Notes: generated from the sequence alone by a model not told the origin. DNA of 64,000 bases from JANXSS01 sp025356535 (GCA_043762325.1 JAYUMU010000175.1:1-64000), one strand, 5' to 3'; shown: positions 1 through 9,892, counted from the stretch's first letter. Numbers and translations: made by a program.

Positions 1-538
1 GCATGACCAGCACCACGTCGTATTCGCCGGCCAGGCCCGCCATGACCTGGACGATGCGTGGATCCTTCTTGCGGGCGATGCGTTCGATGCGTTCGAGCAG
101 GCTGACTTTTTCTGTCGCGTCGAGCGAGGCAAGCGGATCGTTGGGCAGGTACAGCGAACGACCGCCGGCGGGTGCCGCCGTGGCTGCAACCTTGACACGG
201 CCGGCGCCCTGCCGGCCGATGGTGCGGGTCGCCTTTGCCGCTTCCAGCAAGGCCCGCTCGGAGATCTCGTCGGAATAGGAAAACGCGGTACGGTCGCCGG
301 ACACCGCGCGCACGCCGACGCCCTGGTCGATCGAGAAGCTGCCCGTCTTGACGATGCCCTCTTCCAGACTCCAGCCTTCGCTCTTGGTGAACTGGAAATA
401 CAGGTCGGCGTAATCGACCTTGTGGGTAAACATCGAGCCGAGCGCGCTGATCAACTTGCCTTCGTCCAGGCCGAAGGGCGTCAGCAGGATGTCGCGGGCG
501 GCCGAGAGCGTGCGCAGGTTGGGTTCGAATGGGATCAT
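1..538 (-). CDS. tldD: TldD, metalloprotease subunit (N-terminal part, cut by window edge)
   Basis: The first 179 codons of TldD, read from an ATG at 538 down to the left edge. With TldE (PmbA), TldD forms a zinc protease that trims unfolded or modified peptides, known from microcin B17 maturation and CcdA degradation in E. coli. The family N-terminus is clear: a VDYADLYFQ stretch, then KSEGWSLEEGIVK, SIDQGVGVRAV and FSYSDEIS, typical of the TldD/PmbA N-terminal domain. The zinc motif lies further on, outside the window. It is the third gene of a minus-strand run after yhdP and the nitrilase, an order common in Burkholderiales. About 100 bases separate it from the nitrilase stop at 641. Identification is firm; completeness cannot be judged. 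Confidence 0.9.
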   Translation of the reverse strand, partial: MIPFEPNLRTLSAARDILLTPFGLDEGKLISALGSMFTHKVDYADLYFQFTKSEGWSLEEGIVKTGSFSIDQGVGVRAVSGDRTAFSYSDEISERALLEAAKATRTIGRQGAGRVKVAATAAPAGGRSLYLPNDPLASLDATEKVSLLERIERIARKKDPRIVQVMAGLAGEYDVVLVM

Positions 539-640
539 GGTCGTCTCGCTGGCGTGGTTCGGGGAATGGCTGATTGTAGAGCATTCGGCGGCGCGGCGAT
601 GCCCTGCCCGGCCCTGTGCCGTCCGGCGCCGGCGTGCGGC

Positions 641-1492
641 CTACAGGCGCCGGTGGCGCAGCGCCGGCAGGCTTTGCCGCACCGCCGCCTGCCGGTCCGT
701 GTCGATGTCGCCGGCGACGACGCCCTCGCCCTCGGCCAAAACAGCCACCACATCGCCCCAGGGATCGATGAGCATGCTGTGGCCCCAGGTGCGGCGGCCG
801 TTCGGATGGACGCCGCCCTGGGCTGCCGCCAGCACATAACACTGGTTTTCGATGGCGCGGGCGCGCAGCAGGATTTCCCAGTGCGCCGCGCCGGTGGTGT
901 AGGTGAATGCCGACGGCACCACGATGAGGCGGCAGTCGCCCAGCGCCCGGTAGAGTTCGGGAAAGCGCAGGTCATAGCAGACCGACAGGCCGACGCGGCC
1001 CAGCGGCGTCTCGACGCCCTGCGCGCTGCTGCCCGGCGTGATGGTGCGCGCTTCATCGTAGGATTCGGCGCCGCGGCTGAAACTGAACAGGTGCACCTTG
1101 TCGTAGCGTGCGGCCTGCCGGCCGTCGGGGCCATAGACCAGCAGGGTGTTCAACACCTTGCCGGGCTCGGCACTGACCAGCGGCAGCGTGCCGCCGATCA
1201 GCCAGATGCCGTGGCGCGCCGCCATGGCGCCCATCGCCGCCTGGATCGGGCCGGCGCCGGGCGTCTCGGCATGCGCGAGCTTGTCGCGTTCGTGCATGCC
1301 CAGCAGCGGCCAGTATTCCGGCAGCGACACCAGCAGCGCGCCTTCCCGCGCCGCCTGCGCCACCAGGCGCGCCGCGGTGTCAAGGTTTGCGGCAACCTCC
1401 GGCGTCGAGATCATCTGGATGGCGGCGACACGGTTGCGCGTGGCGGGCGCCACCGCACCGGTTGCCGTTGCGCTGCTTGAGGTCGTTGCCAT
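641..1492 (-). CDS. Nitrilase-superfamily amidase (Nit1/Nit2-like, probable deaminated glutathione amidase)
   Basis: 283 residues, the usual size for a carbon-nitrogen hydrolase. The catalytic triad is visible: Glu59 in SLPEYWPL, Lys132 in RYDKVHLF and Cys172 in SVCYDLRFPELYR. The CYDLRFPELYR signature is that of the Nit1/Nit2/YbeM branch, which hydrolyses deaminated glutathione or omega-amides of 2-oxo acids, a metabolite-repair role in the cytoplasm. The ATG at 1492 was chosen because it follows the yhdP stop (1497-1495) by two bases and has a GGAGGGG ribosome site inside the end of yhdP, implying translational coupling. A longer reading of this frame runs antisense-like into yhdP and is not real. 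The exact substrate is inferred from the family. Confidence 0.9.
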   Translation of the reverse strand: MATTSSSATATGAVAPATRNRVAAIQMISTPEVAANLDTAARLVAQAAREGALLVSLPEYWPLLGMHERDKLAHAETPGAGPIQAAMGAMAARHGIWLIGGTLPLVSAEPGKVLNTLLVYGPDGRQAARYDKVHLFSFSRGAESYDEARTITPGSSAQGVETPLGRVGLSVCYDLRFPELYRALGDCRLIVVPSAFTYTTGAAHWEILLRARAIENQCYVLAAAQGGVHPNGRRTWGHSMLIDPWGDVVAVLAEGEGVVAGDIDTDRQAAVRQSLPALRHRRL

Positions 1493-1494
1493 GT

Positions 1495-4400
1495 CTACCC
1501 CTCCCCGGTCTGTGTGGCGGGCGCATTCTGCGCCTCGCCGGCCCTGCGATTGACCTTCACCACTTCCGGCGCGCTCCACGGCCCGGTGATGCGGTATTCG
1601 AAGGTGAAGGCCCGCATGAGCGGGTCGCGCAGAAACAGCTGCGCCAAAAAAGAGCCCAGGCCGATGACCGGGTTGACCGCCAGCGCGTACACCACCGAGG
1701 CCGTGCCGACATTGATTTCCGGGATTACCGCCACATGCAGGTCCTGCTTTTCGTGCGCGATGTCGGCGGTGCCATCCATGATCACGGTGGCGTTGACGCT
1801 GCGCATCTTGAGGTTGTCGGTGCGGGCCGTGCCTTGTGCGATCGCAACCGTGCCGGTAATGCCGTCGAAAGCAAAACCCTCCGAAAAGACATCGCGGAAA
1901 TCCAGCGTCAGGCGGCGCGGCAGCGATTGCAGGCTCAGGACGCCGAGCAGCTTTGCCGCGCCCGGATCGACCTTCAGGAACTGGCCGGCCGACATGTCGA
2001 TGCGCATCTGGCCATCCAGGCTGGGCACATCCAGGGAAAACGGCAGGCCCTGCCAGCGGATGTCGCCTTCGAGCAAGCCCTTGCCCCCCTTTAGCACGTT
2101 GGCAAAACCGAAGCGCTCCAGCAGCTTGCCGGCATTGACCACTTCCAGCCGGTAGGACAGGTTGGTCAGGCTCTCGTTGCCGCCGGGCTGGCTCCAGGTG
2201 CCGGTGGCCTTCAATTCGGCATCGGCATTTGCCAGCAGCAGCTTGTTGATGCGCCATTCGCGCTGGCCGGTGGCGCGGCCGTTGTTGGCGGCAAGCTCCA
2301 GGCGGCCCATCTTCTTGCCGAACAATTCGAAATTCTCCGCAACGATGTCGAGCGCCGGGATCTGCGTCGTCGAATTCTTGCCTTCCAGGATTTCCGTGAC
2401 ATCCGAGGCCGCCGTCTTCGGAATGACCAGCGAGGCCAGTCGCGCCGTCACCTTGCCCAGGCCCATGCCGGACTGCGACTGGTTCCAGGTCACGTAGCCC
2501 GACGCCTGCGCCGCATCGATGTTGGCTTGCCAGACGCCTTTCTGATGCGACACGCCGACGACCACGTTGTCGAGCTTCTTGCCGGCCACGATCAGTTCGC
2601 CGGCGCGCGCGGCGATGACTTCGGGATCGAGGTATTGCTCCAGGCCGGACGACTCGGGCGCGCCGGCGGCCACGGTCACGGCAACGGCAACGGCCGGCAC
2701 CGCAGCGCCGGCAGCACCTGCACCGGCGGCGGCCGGTGCGCCCGCAGTCGTGCCGCCCGAGGCGGTGATGGCGGCAACCAGGCTGCGCCAGGCGTCGATA
2801 TTGAGTGTTTTCAAGCTGACGTTGATGTTGACGCCGCTATCGGGTTGCGGCGGCGGCACGTTGACGCCGATGCCGCCGCGCACGATGCGCCAGGCGGCAT
2901 TTTTTTCGGCCGTTTTCTGGCGCTGGTAGCGCGCTGCCAGCGCCGTGCCGAGGCTCAGGCGGATCTCGTCGCGCAGGCCGCTGTCGTCGCCGGGCGCGGC
3001 GGCGATCTCGAACTTCAGGGGCAGCGCGTCGGCTGCCGGTTTTTTCAGCGGCGCCGGCAGATCCAGCGCCAGGCCCTGCAGCGTCGAGTCGACCGTGATT
3101 TCGAGATGTCTTTTCCGCACGGCGATGGTGGCGCCATAGCGGCTGCTGCCGGTGATGCGCTCGGCCAGCATTTGCATTGCTGGCGCCGGATAAGTACGGC
3201 GCAAGCCGTCCGAGGACACCGTGCCCTCGGCCCGGATGACGATGGCGCCGTCGCGCTGGCTGCCGCCGGATGCGACCACCGGGCCGCCGACGAAATTTGC
3301 CTTCATGCCATTGAGCGTGATGCCCTTTTCGTTGAAGTCGAGCCGCCCGCCGGTCTGGAACAGCGTCGGAATCGCATGCTGCAGGGTGACGTCGTTGCCG
3401 CCCATTTGCAGGGCGCCCTGCACCTTGGTCTCCAGCATGCGCGCCAGCGGCAGTTGCAGCTTCAGGCCCAGCACCGCGTTGCCGGTGGCGCGGGTTTCTT
3501 CGGTAAAGCGGCCGATCCAGTCGACCACCGGGCTGTCGTTGACGAAGCCGACCAGTTCCTGCAGGGCGCCGGTTGCGGTGCCGTCGATCGTCAGGATCTT
3601 GTCGGGCGCCAGCAGGTCGCCGATCACGGCCTTGACGTTGGTGATGGCGACATTGTGGATCTGCGCCGACTTCGCATCGATTTCCATGCGGGTGCGGTCG
3701 AATGCGATGCGCCCGCTGATCGCATCGATGAGCGGCCACAGCGGCGCCTTGCCATCCTTGCCCAGCCGTCCCGGCGCGACGTCGAGGCGGCCATTCTCGA
3801 TCTGGCCGACGACGCTGAATTCACCGGCGGGACGACTCACCACGGCAGCCGTGGCGGGCGCACCGGCTGCACCGGCAATGCCGGCGGCAGCGGCAACCGG
3901 CAGGTGATACGGAAAGCTGGACAGGTCGCCCTTGAGCCTGACATTGGCATCCTGCAGCATGCCGCCCACCAGCGCGCCGGTCAGCCAGCTGCGCAGGTGT
4001 TCGGGCGTGGCCAGCGGCAGGTAGTCGTTGATCTTCGCCAGCTCCAGGCCGCCGATGTTGGCGGTCAGGTCGACGCTGCCGAGCGGCTTGCCGCGTTGCA
4101 GGTTCAGCGGCATGAGGTACGAGCCGGAGAGCGTGCCGTGCATCGACTGCCGCGCGAACTGCATCTGCGCCACCTCCAGCAGCAGGCGGTCGCCGCCCTC
4201 GAAGCGCCAGCGCGCCTGCATCCCCAGCTGGTCGAGCGCCACCAGCGGCTCGGCAAAATAACCGGCCAGGTGCAGCTTCAGGCCGTTCGAGGCAAGCCGG
4301 AAGGTGCCGCCGCTTTCGTTGGCATCGATGCTGCCGGTGAGGTTCTCAAAGCCGGGAATTGCCGGCACTGCTGCCTGCGCCGGCGTCGTCGCCGTCCTGG

Positions 4401-5985
4401 CGCGCGCCGCACGGGCTGCCTGCGCCTGCAGCGAGAGCTTGCTGAAGCTGCCCTTGACCGCATAGCGCGCCAGCGCCGGATAGGTGCCCTGCCAGCTTGC
4501 CGTGAAATCGCGCAGCGTGCCCTGCGGCGAAAAATCCTGCAGCATGCGCCGCTGCGCCGGCGGCACCGGCAGGCGCTCGACGAAATTTGCCAGCGTCTGC
4601 AGGTCCAGCAGCTTTGCCGAGAACTGCACTTCCTCCGGCTTGCCGTCCCTGGGCGGCGTGTACTTTTCGCTGATGGTCGTCGTCGGCAACTCGAAACCGT
4701 CGCGCGTGCGCATCGAAAAATCGGTCAGCGACACCGTGTGGCCGCCGGCACCGAAGGCGCCTGCGACGCCGGGCGCAACCGTGGATGCAGCGCTGCCCCG
4801 GCCGGCAACCGATGGCCCGGCGGTTGGCGCCGCACCGGCAGCCGGCGGCGTGGCCGCACCGATTCCGGGTGTCGCCGCACCGATCGCCGACTGCACCACC
4901 GGCCTGACCGCTGCGATGAAGCCGGCATCGGGCTCGATTTCCTCCTGCAACGAGATACGACCGCGCACCGCCATCAGTTCCAGCAGCGGCAGCTCCGGCG
5001 CCAGCCGCGCCGTGACATCGGCCAGCTCCAGGTCGGCGGTCAGGTCGGCGACTTTCTGCTGCTTGTAGAACAGCCAGGAGCGCACCGCGCCGCTGCCGGC
5101 GTCGAGTGCGATCGGATAATCGAGGTAGGGCCGCCAGGCTGCCAGCGCCGGGCTGCGCACGTCCGCATACAGTGTGCCGGTCCATTTCGAGACGTCGGCG
5201 ATGCGGCGCGCAAAGCGCGGATGATGAAAGATGCCGCGCAGGTCCAGGGGCGCTGCCAGCGCCGCCGGCGGCTGCGCACTGAGGGCGAAGGCATGCTGTT
5301 GCCACTGGTTTTCGAGCCGGAAATTCACATGGTCGAGCAACAGTTCCGGCGCGTTGCGCTGGGCGTCGCGCCAGCGCACCCGGCCATCACGGATCACGAT
5401 GCGGTGCTGCGCCAGTACCCATTCGACATTGCGGCCATCGCCGCTCTTGCCGGTATCGATGTAGATGCCGGCGACAAACAAGCGGCCATCGGCGTCGCGC
5501 CGGATATCCATGTCGGGGCGGATGATTTCAAGTGAATCGAGGCGTAACTGGCCGACCACGAGCGACCACCAGGACAGATCGGCGCCGACCTGCGGCAGGC
5601 GCAGGGCAGGCTGGCCCGCACGGTCGTGCAGCACGACATCGGTCAATTGCAGATGGGGGGTGAAGCGCGACCAGGACGCGCCGATGCGGGCAATCGATAC
5701 CTTCTGCCCCAGCGCATTGGAAGCCAGTTGCTCGACCTGTGCCTTGTAGCGATCGATGTTCGGCAAGACCCCATAGCGCAAGCCGAGAAAGAGCATGCAG
5801 AAAACGAAATAGAGAACCACCGACAACTTGCCAAGCAGGCACAGGCTGCGCCACAGGCCCAGATGCGCCATCCGCAAGCCCGACAGCGTTGCCAGTGCCA
5901 GGCCACGCATGCGCGGCGCCGGGCGCGCCGCTTGGCTGGGCAGGACCTCGGGCCCGGTCTGGTCGGCTGGCAGGTCAGATGGCAT
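1495..5985 (-). CDS. yhdP: YhdP family AsmA-like inner-membrane protein
   Basis: 1496 residues with one N-terminal membrane segment (about residues 48-68) followed by a very long periplasmic part, the plan of YhdP/TIGR02099 proteins. In E. coli YhdP, with TamB and YdbH, is needed to carry phospholipids from the inner to the outer membrane, acting as a periplasmic bridge. Family marks include ASWSRFTPHLQLTDVVLHD near the N-terminus and a C-terminal AsmA-like domain ending near a FEYRITGPWSAPEV stretch. Two Ala/Gly/Pro-rich low-complexity linkers interrupt it (about residues 370-410 and 1065-1115). It heads a minus-strand operon with the nitrilase and tldD. No strong ribosome site precedes the ATG at 5985, so the start is less certain than the identity. 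Confidence 0.88.
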   Translation of the reverse strand: MPSDLPADQTGPEVLPSQAARPAPRMRGLALATLSGLRMAHLGLWRSLCLLGKLSVVLYFVFCMLFLGLRYGVLPNIDRYKAQVEQLASNALGQKVSIARIGASWSRFTPHLQLTDVVLHDRAGQPALRLPQVGADLSWWSLVVGQLRLDSLEIIRPDMDIRRDADGRLFVAGIYIDTGKSGDGRNVEWVLAQHRIVIRDGRVRWRDAQRNAPELLLDHVNFRLENQWQQHAFALSAQPPAALAAPLDLRGIFHHPRFARRIADVSKWTGTLYADVRSPALAAWRPYLDYPIALDAGSGAVRSWLFYKQQKVADLTADLELADVTARLAPELPLLELMAVRGRISLQEEIEPDAGFIAAVRPVVQSAIGAATPGIGAATPPAAGAAPTAGPSVAGRGSAASTVAPGVAGAFGAGGHTVSLTDFSMRTRDGFELPTTTISEKYTPPRDGKPEEVQFSAKLLDLQTLANFVERLPVPPAQRRMLQDFSPQGTLRDFTASWQGTYPALARYAVKGSFSKLSLQAQAARAARARTATTPAQAAVPAIPGFENLTGSIDANESGGTFRLASNGLKLHLAGYFAEPLVALDQLGMQARWRFEGGDRLLLEVAQMQFARQSMHGTLSGSYLMPLNLQRGKPLGSVDLTANIGGLELAKINDYLPLATPEHLRSWLTGALVGGMLQDANVRLKGDLSSFPYHLPVAAAAGIAGAAGAPATAAVVSRPAGEFSVVGQIENGRLDVAPGRLGKDGKAPLWPLIDAISGRIAFDRTRMEIDAKSAQIHNVAITNVKAVIGDLLAPDKILTIDGTATGALQELVGFVNDSPVVDWIGRFTEETRATGNAVLGLKLQLPLARMLETKVQGALQMGGNDVTLQHAIPTLFQTGGRLDFNEKGITLNGMKANFVGGPVVASGGSQRDGAIVIRAEGTVSSDGLRRTYPAPAMQMLAERITGSSRYGATIAVRKRHLEITVDSTLQGLALDLPAPLKKPAADALPLKFEIAAAPGDDSGLRDEIRLSLGTALAARYQRQKTAEKNAAWRIVRGGIGVNVPPPQPDSGVNINVSLKTLNIDAWRSLVAAITASGGTTAGAPAAAGAGAAGAAVPAVAVAVTVAAGAPESSGLEQYLDPEVIAARAGELIVAGKKLDNVVVGVSHQKGVWQANIDAAQASGYVTWNQSQSGMGLGKVTARLASLVIPKTAASDVTEILEGKNSTTQIPALDIVAENFELFGKKMGRLELAANNGRATGQREWRINKLLLANADAELKATGTWSQPGGNESLTNLSYRLEVVNAGKLLERFGFANVLKGGKGLLEGDIRWQGLPFSLDVPSLDGQMRIDMSAGQFLKVDPGAAKLLGVLSLQSLPRRLTLDFRDVFSEGFAFDGITGTVAIAQGTARTDNLKMRSVNATVIMDGTADIAHEKQDLHVAVIPEINVGTASVVYALAVNPVIGLGSFLAQLFLRDPLMRAFTFEYRITGPWSAPEVVKVNRRAGEAQNAPATQTGEG

Positions 5986-6091
5986 CTGGCAAAAGTATCA
6001 AGGTCGGTACCAACTGGCGGTTACAACGGTTTGGCAATCCCGCGGCGCGGCTGTGGCAGCGCGCAGCAGGCTGTATAGTCGCATGAAATCG

Positions 6092-6151
6092 GCTGCGATC
6101 GCCGCGCCAATCGCTGATGCAATCGCCGCTGCAATCGCCGCTGCAATCGCT
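6092..6151. repeat. Five imperfect 12-bp tandem repeats in the glnE leader
   Basis: Five head-to-tail 12-base units, consensus GCTGCAATCGCC, begin at 6092, 6104, 6116, 6128 and 6140. The last two units differ only at their final base; the first carries GCGATCGC. The array ends about 20 bases before the glnE start and directly upstream of its ribosome site. It also contains an in-frame ATG at 6117 that would add 19 residues (QSPLQSPLQS) to GlnE. Confidence 0.85.
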
Positions 6152-6173
6152 TTCAGGAAAAGCCACGACACCG

Positions 6174-8903
6174 ATGACCGCCTCCCTGCTTCCCAGTGCG
6201 CAAGCCTCGCATTTTCTCCGACGCTGGATCGACGCCGATGCAAGCCGCCCGGCGGTGCTGGCGCGGGCTGCCGCATTATCGCTGACAGCGCATGCGCTTT
6301 CGGAAATGTTACAAACGGAAATCGACGCAGGCATGCCCCTGCCCAGGGCAATGCGGCGGGTGCGCAACCTGCTGATAGCCGCCCTGATCGAACGCGACCT
6401 TGGTGGCGTGGCCGACCTGGCCGAAGTCGTTGCCGGCATGACCCTGTTTGCCGACTTTGCGATCGCGACCCATCTGCAGGCGCTGCAGGAAGAATTCGAA
6501 GCGCTGCACGGCGTGCCGACCGGCGAAGAGTCCGGCCTGGCCCAGCGCATGATCGTGCTGGGCATGGGCAAGCTCGGCGGCGGCGAACTCAATGTCTCCT
6601 CCGACATCGACCTGATCTTCGTCTATCCGGAAAATGGCGAAACCGCCGGCGCGGCCAGCCAGAAGCACCTGTCGAACCATGAATTCTTCACCCGGCTCGG
6701 CAAACGCCTGATCGCCGCCCTGTCGGAAATAACCGAGGACGGCTTTACCTTCCGCGTCGACATGGCGTTGCGGCCGAACGGCGCTTCCGGCCCGCTGGTG
6801 GCCTCCTTCAACATGGTGGAGCAGTACCTGATCGTGCAGGGCCGGGAATGGGAACGCTATGCCTGGGTCAAGGCGCGTGCCGTCACCGGCCTGCCGGGCG
6901 ACGTGGCCGAGCTGGGCGCAATCGTGCAGCCGTTCGTCTACCGGCGTTACCTCGACTTCGGCTCCATCGATGCGATCCGCACCATGCACGGCCAGATCCG
7001 CGCCGAGGTGATCCGCCAGGAGACCCGGCATCCGGAGCGCAGCGACAATGTCAAGCTGGGCCGCGGCGGCATCCGCGAGATCGAATTCATCGCCCAGGTG
7101 TTCCAGTTGATTCGCGGCGGCCGCGATGCGGCGCTGCGCGAGCGCTCCACCCGCACGGTGCTGCAGACGATTGCCGAGCGCGGCCTGCTGGAAGCCGACG
7201 TCGTCGCCGGGCTGCAGGCTGCCTACACCTTCCTGCGCAACCTGGAACACCGGCTGCAATACGTCGACGACGCACAGACCCATGCCGTGCCGCAGACCGA
7301 CGCCGAGCGGCTGTGCGTGGCGCAGATGATGGGCATGGCCGACAGCGCCGTGCTGCTGGCCGAACTGGCGCGCCACCGCGCGCTCGTGGCGACGCAGTTC
7401 GACAGCATCTTCAGCGACAAGCGCAACGGCGCGGCACTGCCCGGCGAAGATGCGCAGGCCGCGCCGGCGCCGGTCGCCCTGTGCGAGAGCGATGGCAGCG
7501 ATGTCGTCACCGCCCGGCTGGAGAGCCTCGGTTTCGACACGCCCCACGAGGCGGCCGCCCGCCTGCTGCTGACGCTGCAATCGTCGCGCATGCAAAGCCT
7601 GCCGGAAGCGAGCCGGCGCAAGCTGCTGGCGCTGCTCAACGCCAGCCTGCCGCTGCTGGCCGCGGCCGTCGACAACCGCGCCGTCACGCTCGGGCGGTTG
7701 CTGGACTTTTTCGAAGCGATCGCCCGGCGCGCCGCCTACCTGGCGCTGCTGACCGAATATCCGCATGCGCTCGAACGGGTGATTCGCATGATGAGCGCCA
7801 GCAACTGGGCGGCGCAGTACCTGACCCGCCATCCGCTGCTGCTCGACGAACTGCTGGATGATCGCACCCTGAACGCGACGCCGGACTGGCCGGCCTTCGC
7901 CGCCGATTGCCAGGCGCAACTGGAAGCCACCGCCGGCGACACCGAACGCCAGCTCGACGTGCTGCGCGAGCTGCATCATGCGCAGCAGCTGCGCCTGCTG
8001 GCGCAGGACCTCGAAGGCGCGGTCACGGTCGAGCAGCTGGCCGACAATCTGTCCGCGCTCGCCGACATCATGGTGGCGCAGACGCTGCAGGCGATCTGGC
8101 TGACGCTGGCCGGGCGCCATCTGCCGCAGCCGAAATTCGCCGTCATCGCCTACGGCAAGCTGGGTGGCAAGGAACTCGGCTATGCCTCCGACCTGGACCT
8201 GGTGTTTTTGCATGACGATGACGATCCGGAGGCGCCGGCCTTGTATGCCCGCCTGGCGCAGCGCTTCATCACCTGGATGACCAGCCATACCGCCGCCGGC
8301 ATCCTGTTCGACATCGACATCGCCCTGCGCCCGGACGGCGCCAGCGGCCTGCTGGTCACCAGCATTGCCGCATTCGAGAAATACCAGATGCGCTCGGCCT
8401 GGCAATGGGAGCATCAGGCGCTCACGCGCGCGCGCTTTTGCGCCGGCGACGCGGCCATCGGCGCGCGCTTCGAGGCGATCCGGATTGCCGTGCTGGCGCG
8501 CCCGCGCGAGGCCGCGACCCTGAAGCGCGATGTGCTGGTGATGCGCAAAAAGCTCGCCGCCGCCCATCCGAACCGCACGCCGCTGTTCGATCTCAAGCAC
8601 GATCGCGGCGGCATGATCGACATCGAATTCATCGTGCAGTACCTGGTGCTGCAGCATGCGGCGCAGCACGCGCAGCTGGCCGCCGACATCGGCAACATCG
8701 GCCTGCTCAAACTGTGCGGCAGCCTCGGCCTGATCGACGCTGCTGCCGCGGCGTCGGTGGCCGACGCCTACCGGCGCTTTCGCAAGCTGCAGCACCAGGT
8801 GCGGCTGCAGGGCATGGAGCGCGCGCGCATCGACGTCGGGCCGATCATCGCCGAGGTCGCCGCCGTGATCGCCCTGTGGGACCGCACCTTCGGCATGCTC
8901 TGA
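6174..8903 (+). CDS. glnE: Bifunctional glutamine synthetase adenylyltransferase / adenylyl-removing enzyme
   Basis: 909 residues. GlnE adds AMP to glutamine synthetase or removes it in response to PII and glutamine. Both nucleotidyltransferase halves are visible: an N-terminal deadenylylase motif (GMGKLGGGELN then SSDIDLIF, about residues 130-150) and a C-terminal adenylylase motif (AYGKLGGKELGYASDLDLVF, about residues 660-680). Each half also has the conserved RGGIREIEF or RGGMIDIEF stretch. The ATG at 6174 was preferred over 6117 because AGGAAA lies about 13 bases upstream and the residues before it come from a tandem repeat. E. coli GlnE is 946 residues, so this is slightly short but complete. 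It stands alone, divergent from yhdP. Confidence 0.93.
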   Translation: MTASLLPSAQASHFLRRWIDADASRPAVLARAAALSLTAHALSEMLQTEIDAGMPLPRAMRRVRNLLIAALIERDLGGVADLAEVVAGMTLFADFAIATHLQALQEEFEALHGVPTGEESGLAQRMIVLGMGKLGGGELNVSSDIDLIFVYPENGETAGAASQKHLSNHEFFTRLGKRLIAALSEITEDGFTFRVDMALRPNGASGPLVASFNMVEQYLIVQGREWERYAWVKARAVTGLPGDVAELGAIVQPFVYRRYLDFGSIDAIRTMHGQIRAEVIRQETRHPERSDNVKLGRGGIREIEFIAQVFQLIRGGRDAALRERSTRTVLQTIAERGLLEADVVAGLQAAYTFLRNLEHRLQYVDDAQTHAVPQTDAERLCVAQMMGMADSAVLLAELARHRALVATQFDSIFSDKRNGAALPGEDAQAAPAPVALCESDGSDVVTARLESLGFDTPHEAAARLLLTLQSSRMQSLPEASRRKLLALLNASLPLLAAAVDNRAVTLGRLLDFFEAIARRAAYLALLTEYPHALERVIRMMSASNWAAQYLTRHPLLLDELLDDRTLNATPDWPAFAADCQAQLEATAGDTERQLDVLRELHHAQQLRLLAQDLEGAVTVEQLADNLSALADIMVAQTLQAIWLTLAGRHLPQPKFAVIAYGKLGGKELGYASDLDLVFLHDDDDPEAPALYARLAQRFITWMTSHTAAGILFDIDIALRPDGASGLLVTSIAAFEKYQMRSAWQWEHQALTRARFCAGDAAIGARFEAIRIAVLARPREAATLKRDVLVMRKKLAAAHPNRTPLFDLKHDRGGMIDIEFIVQYLVLQHAAQHAQLAADIGNIGLLKLCGSLGLIDAAAAASVADAYRRFRKLQHQVRLQGMERARIDVGPIIAEVAAVIALWDRTFGML

Positions 8904-8924
8904 AGCGGCCTGCGCCGCCGGCAG

Positions 8925-9770
8925 CTACTGCCGCCGCGGCGCTGCTTTCAGCGAAAACGTCAGGTTGCCCCACAGGCTGTCGTAGTCGTATCCGGCGGCG
9001 CCGACTGCGGCAATCATGTGCACCACGCTGAGCATCCAGGTGCCGGCATACGGCAGGTCGAAGGCGACCTGGCCGGCGGCGTCGGTGCGGGCGCGGATCA
9101 TCAGCGTCTGGTCGCCATCGACGCGCCAGGCCTTGATCAAGGCGCCTGCCAGCGGCTTCTGCTCGAAATAGAGCGTGAACGCCAGCCGCTCGCCGGCCAC
9201 TGCGGCAAGCGGATCGGTCATCGGCACGATCTCGAAACGCTGCCCGGTGCGGATGGCGAAGGTGGCGTCGGAAACGTCGCCGGCCTGCGCCAGCGTCTTG
9301 ACGAAACGCCGGTAACGTTCGCGCGCGGGCTTCAAGAGGTTACCGGCTGCCTCGCGCTGTCTGACGATCCCATCGAGTCCTTCGTCATGCAGGTAGGCGT
9401 TGAATTTTTCACCGCCCAGGGTGATGCTGTTGGGCTGGCTGTCGTAGGAAAACAGATGTGTGCCGGGCTTGTCGAGCCGGATCGGAAATTCGCCGACGGT
9501 GGGCGTGGTCGACACCTTCGGCAGCAGGTCGGTGTCGACATCCTGGGCGTAATGATGCAGCGCCGCCACATACTGCGTCGAGAACGCGATGATGTCGCCG
9601 CTGAAGTATTCGCCGACGTTGAGCGTCAGCCGTGTCGTGCCGTTCGGCGCGATGGCGAACGGCCTGGGCAGCATCCAGAATTCATGCGCCGACGCCGTAC
9701 CCGGCAAGGCGCAAAGCAAGCCGATCGACAGCAGCCAGTACCGGCACGGGCGGGAAAAGGGTATGGTCAT
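8925..9770 (-). CDS. DUF4198 family exported protein
   Basis: 281 residues with a clear signal peptide (hydrophobic core about residues 11-26, cleavage after TASA, mature start HEFWMLP). The mature start HEFW followed by a beta-rich domain is characteristic of DUF4198 proteins, periplasmic proteins related to components of nickel/cobalt uptake. The protein ends with an immunoglobulin-like segment (TDAAGQVAFDLPYAGTWMLSVVH). No metal transporter gene lies beside it here, so the substrate cannot be assigned. It is convergent with glnE (21 bases apart) and lies downstream of gapA on the same strand, separated by a terminator-like hairpin. A role in metal or small-ligand handling is inference only. 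Confidence 0.75.
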   Translation of the reverse strand: MTIPFSRPCRYWLLSIGLLCALPGTASAHEFWMLPRPFAIAPNGTTRLTLNVGEYFSGDIIAFSTQYVAALHHYAQDVDTDLLPKVSTTPTVGEFPIRLDKPGTHLFSYDSQPNSITLGGEKFNAYLHDEGLDGIVRQREAAGNLLKPARERYRRFVKTLAQAGDVSDATFAIRTGQRFEIVPMTDPLAAVAGERLAFTLYFEQKPLAGALIKAWRVDGDQTLMIRARTDAAGQVAFDLPYAGTWMLSVVHMIAAVGAAGYDYDSLWGNLTFSLKAAPRRQ

Positions 9771-9834
9771 CGCAGCAGTAAAAAATCAGGAGAGGTGGAC
9801 CGTATCACGGGGTGTGCCTTGTATACGGTGGTCG

Positions 9835-9864
9835 GGCGCAAACGGTTTCGGTTTCGTTTGCGCC
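9835..9864. other. Stem-loop with 9-bp perfect stem
   Basis: GGCGCAAAC (9835-9843) pairs exactly with GTTTGCGCC (9856-9864) across a 12-base loop. It has no T-tract on either side and lies between the gapA terminator and the DUF4198 gene. It may be a second termination or RNA-processing hairpin; function not determined. Confidence 0.5.
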
Positions 9865-9892
9865 AACCGATCCTGAACGCAGCGCACCAAAC

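Noticed and set aside
2527..5535. Open reading frame of about 1000 codons on the plus strand
   Set aside because: It lies antisense to yhdP, has Arg/Gly/His-rich composition typical of a GC-rich shadow frame and no family similarity.
6309..8795. 828-codon minus-strand frame
   Set aside because: Exact antisense of glnE; composition and lack of motifs mark it as a shadow.
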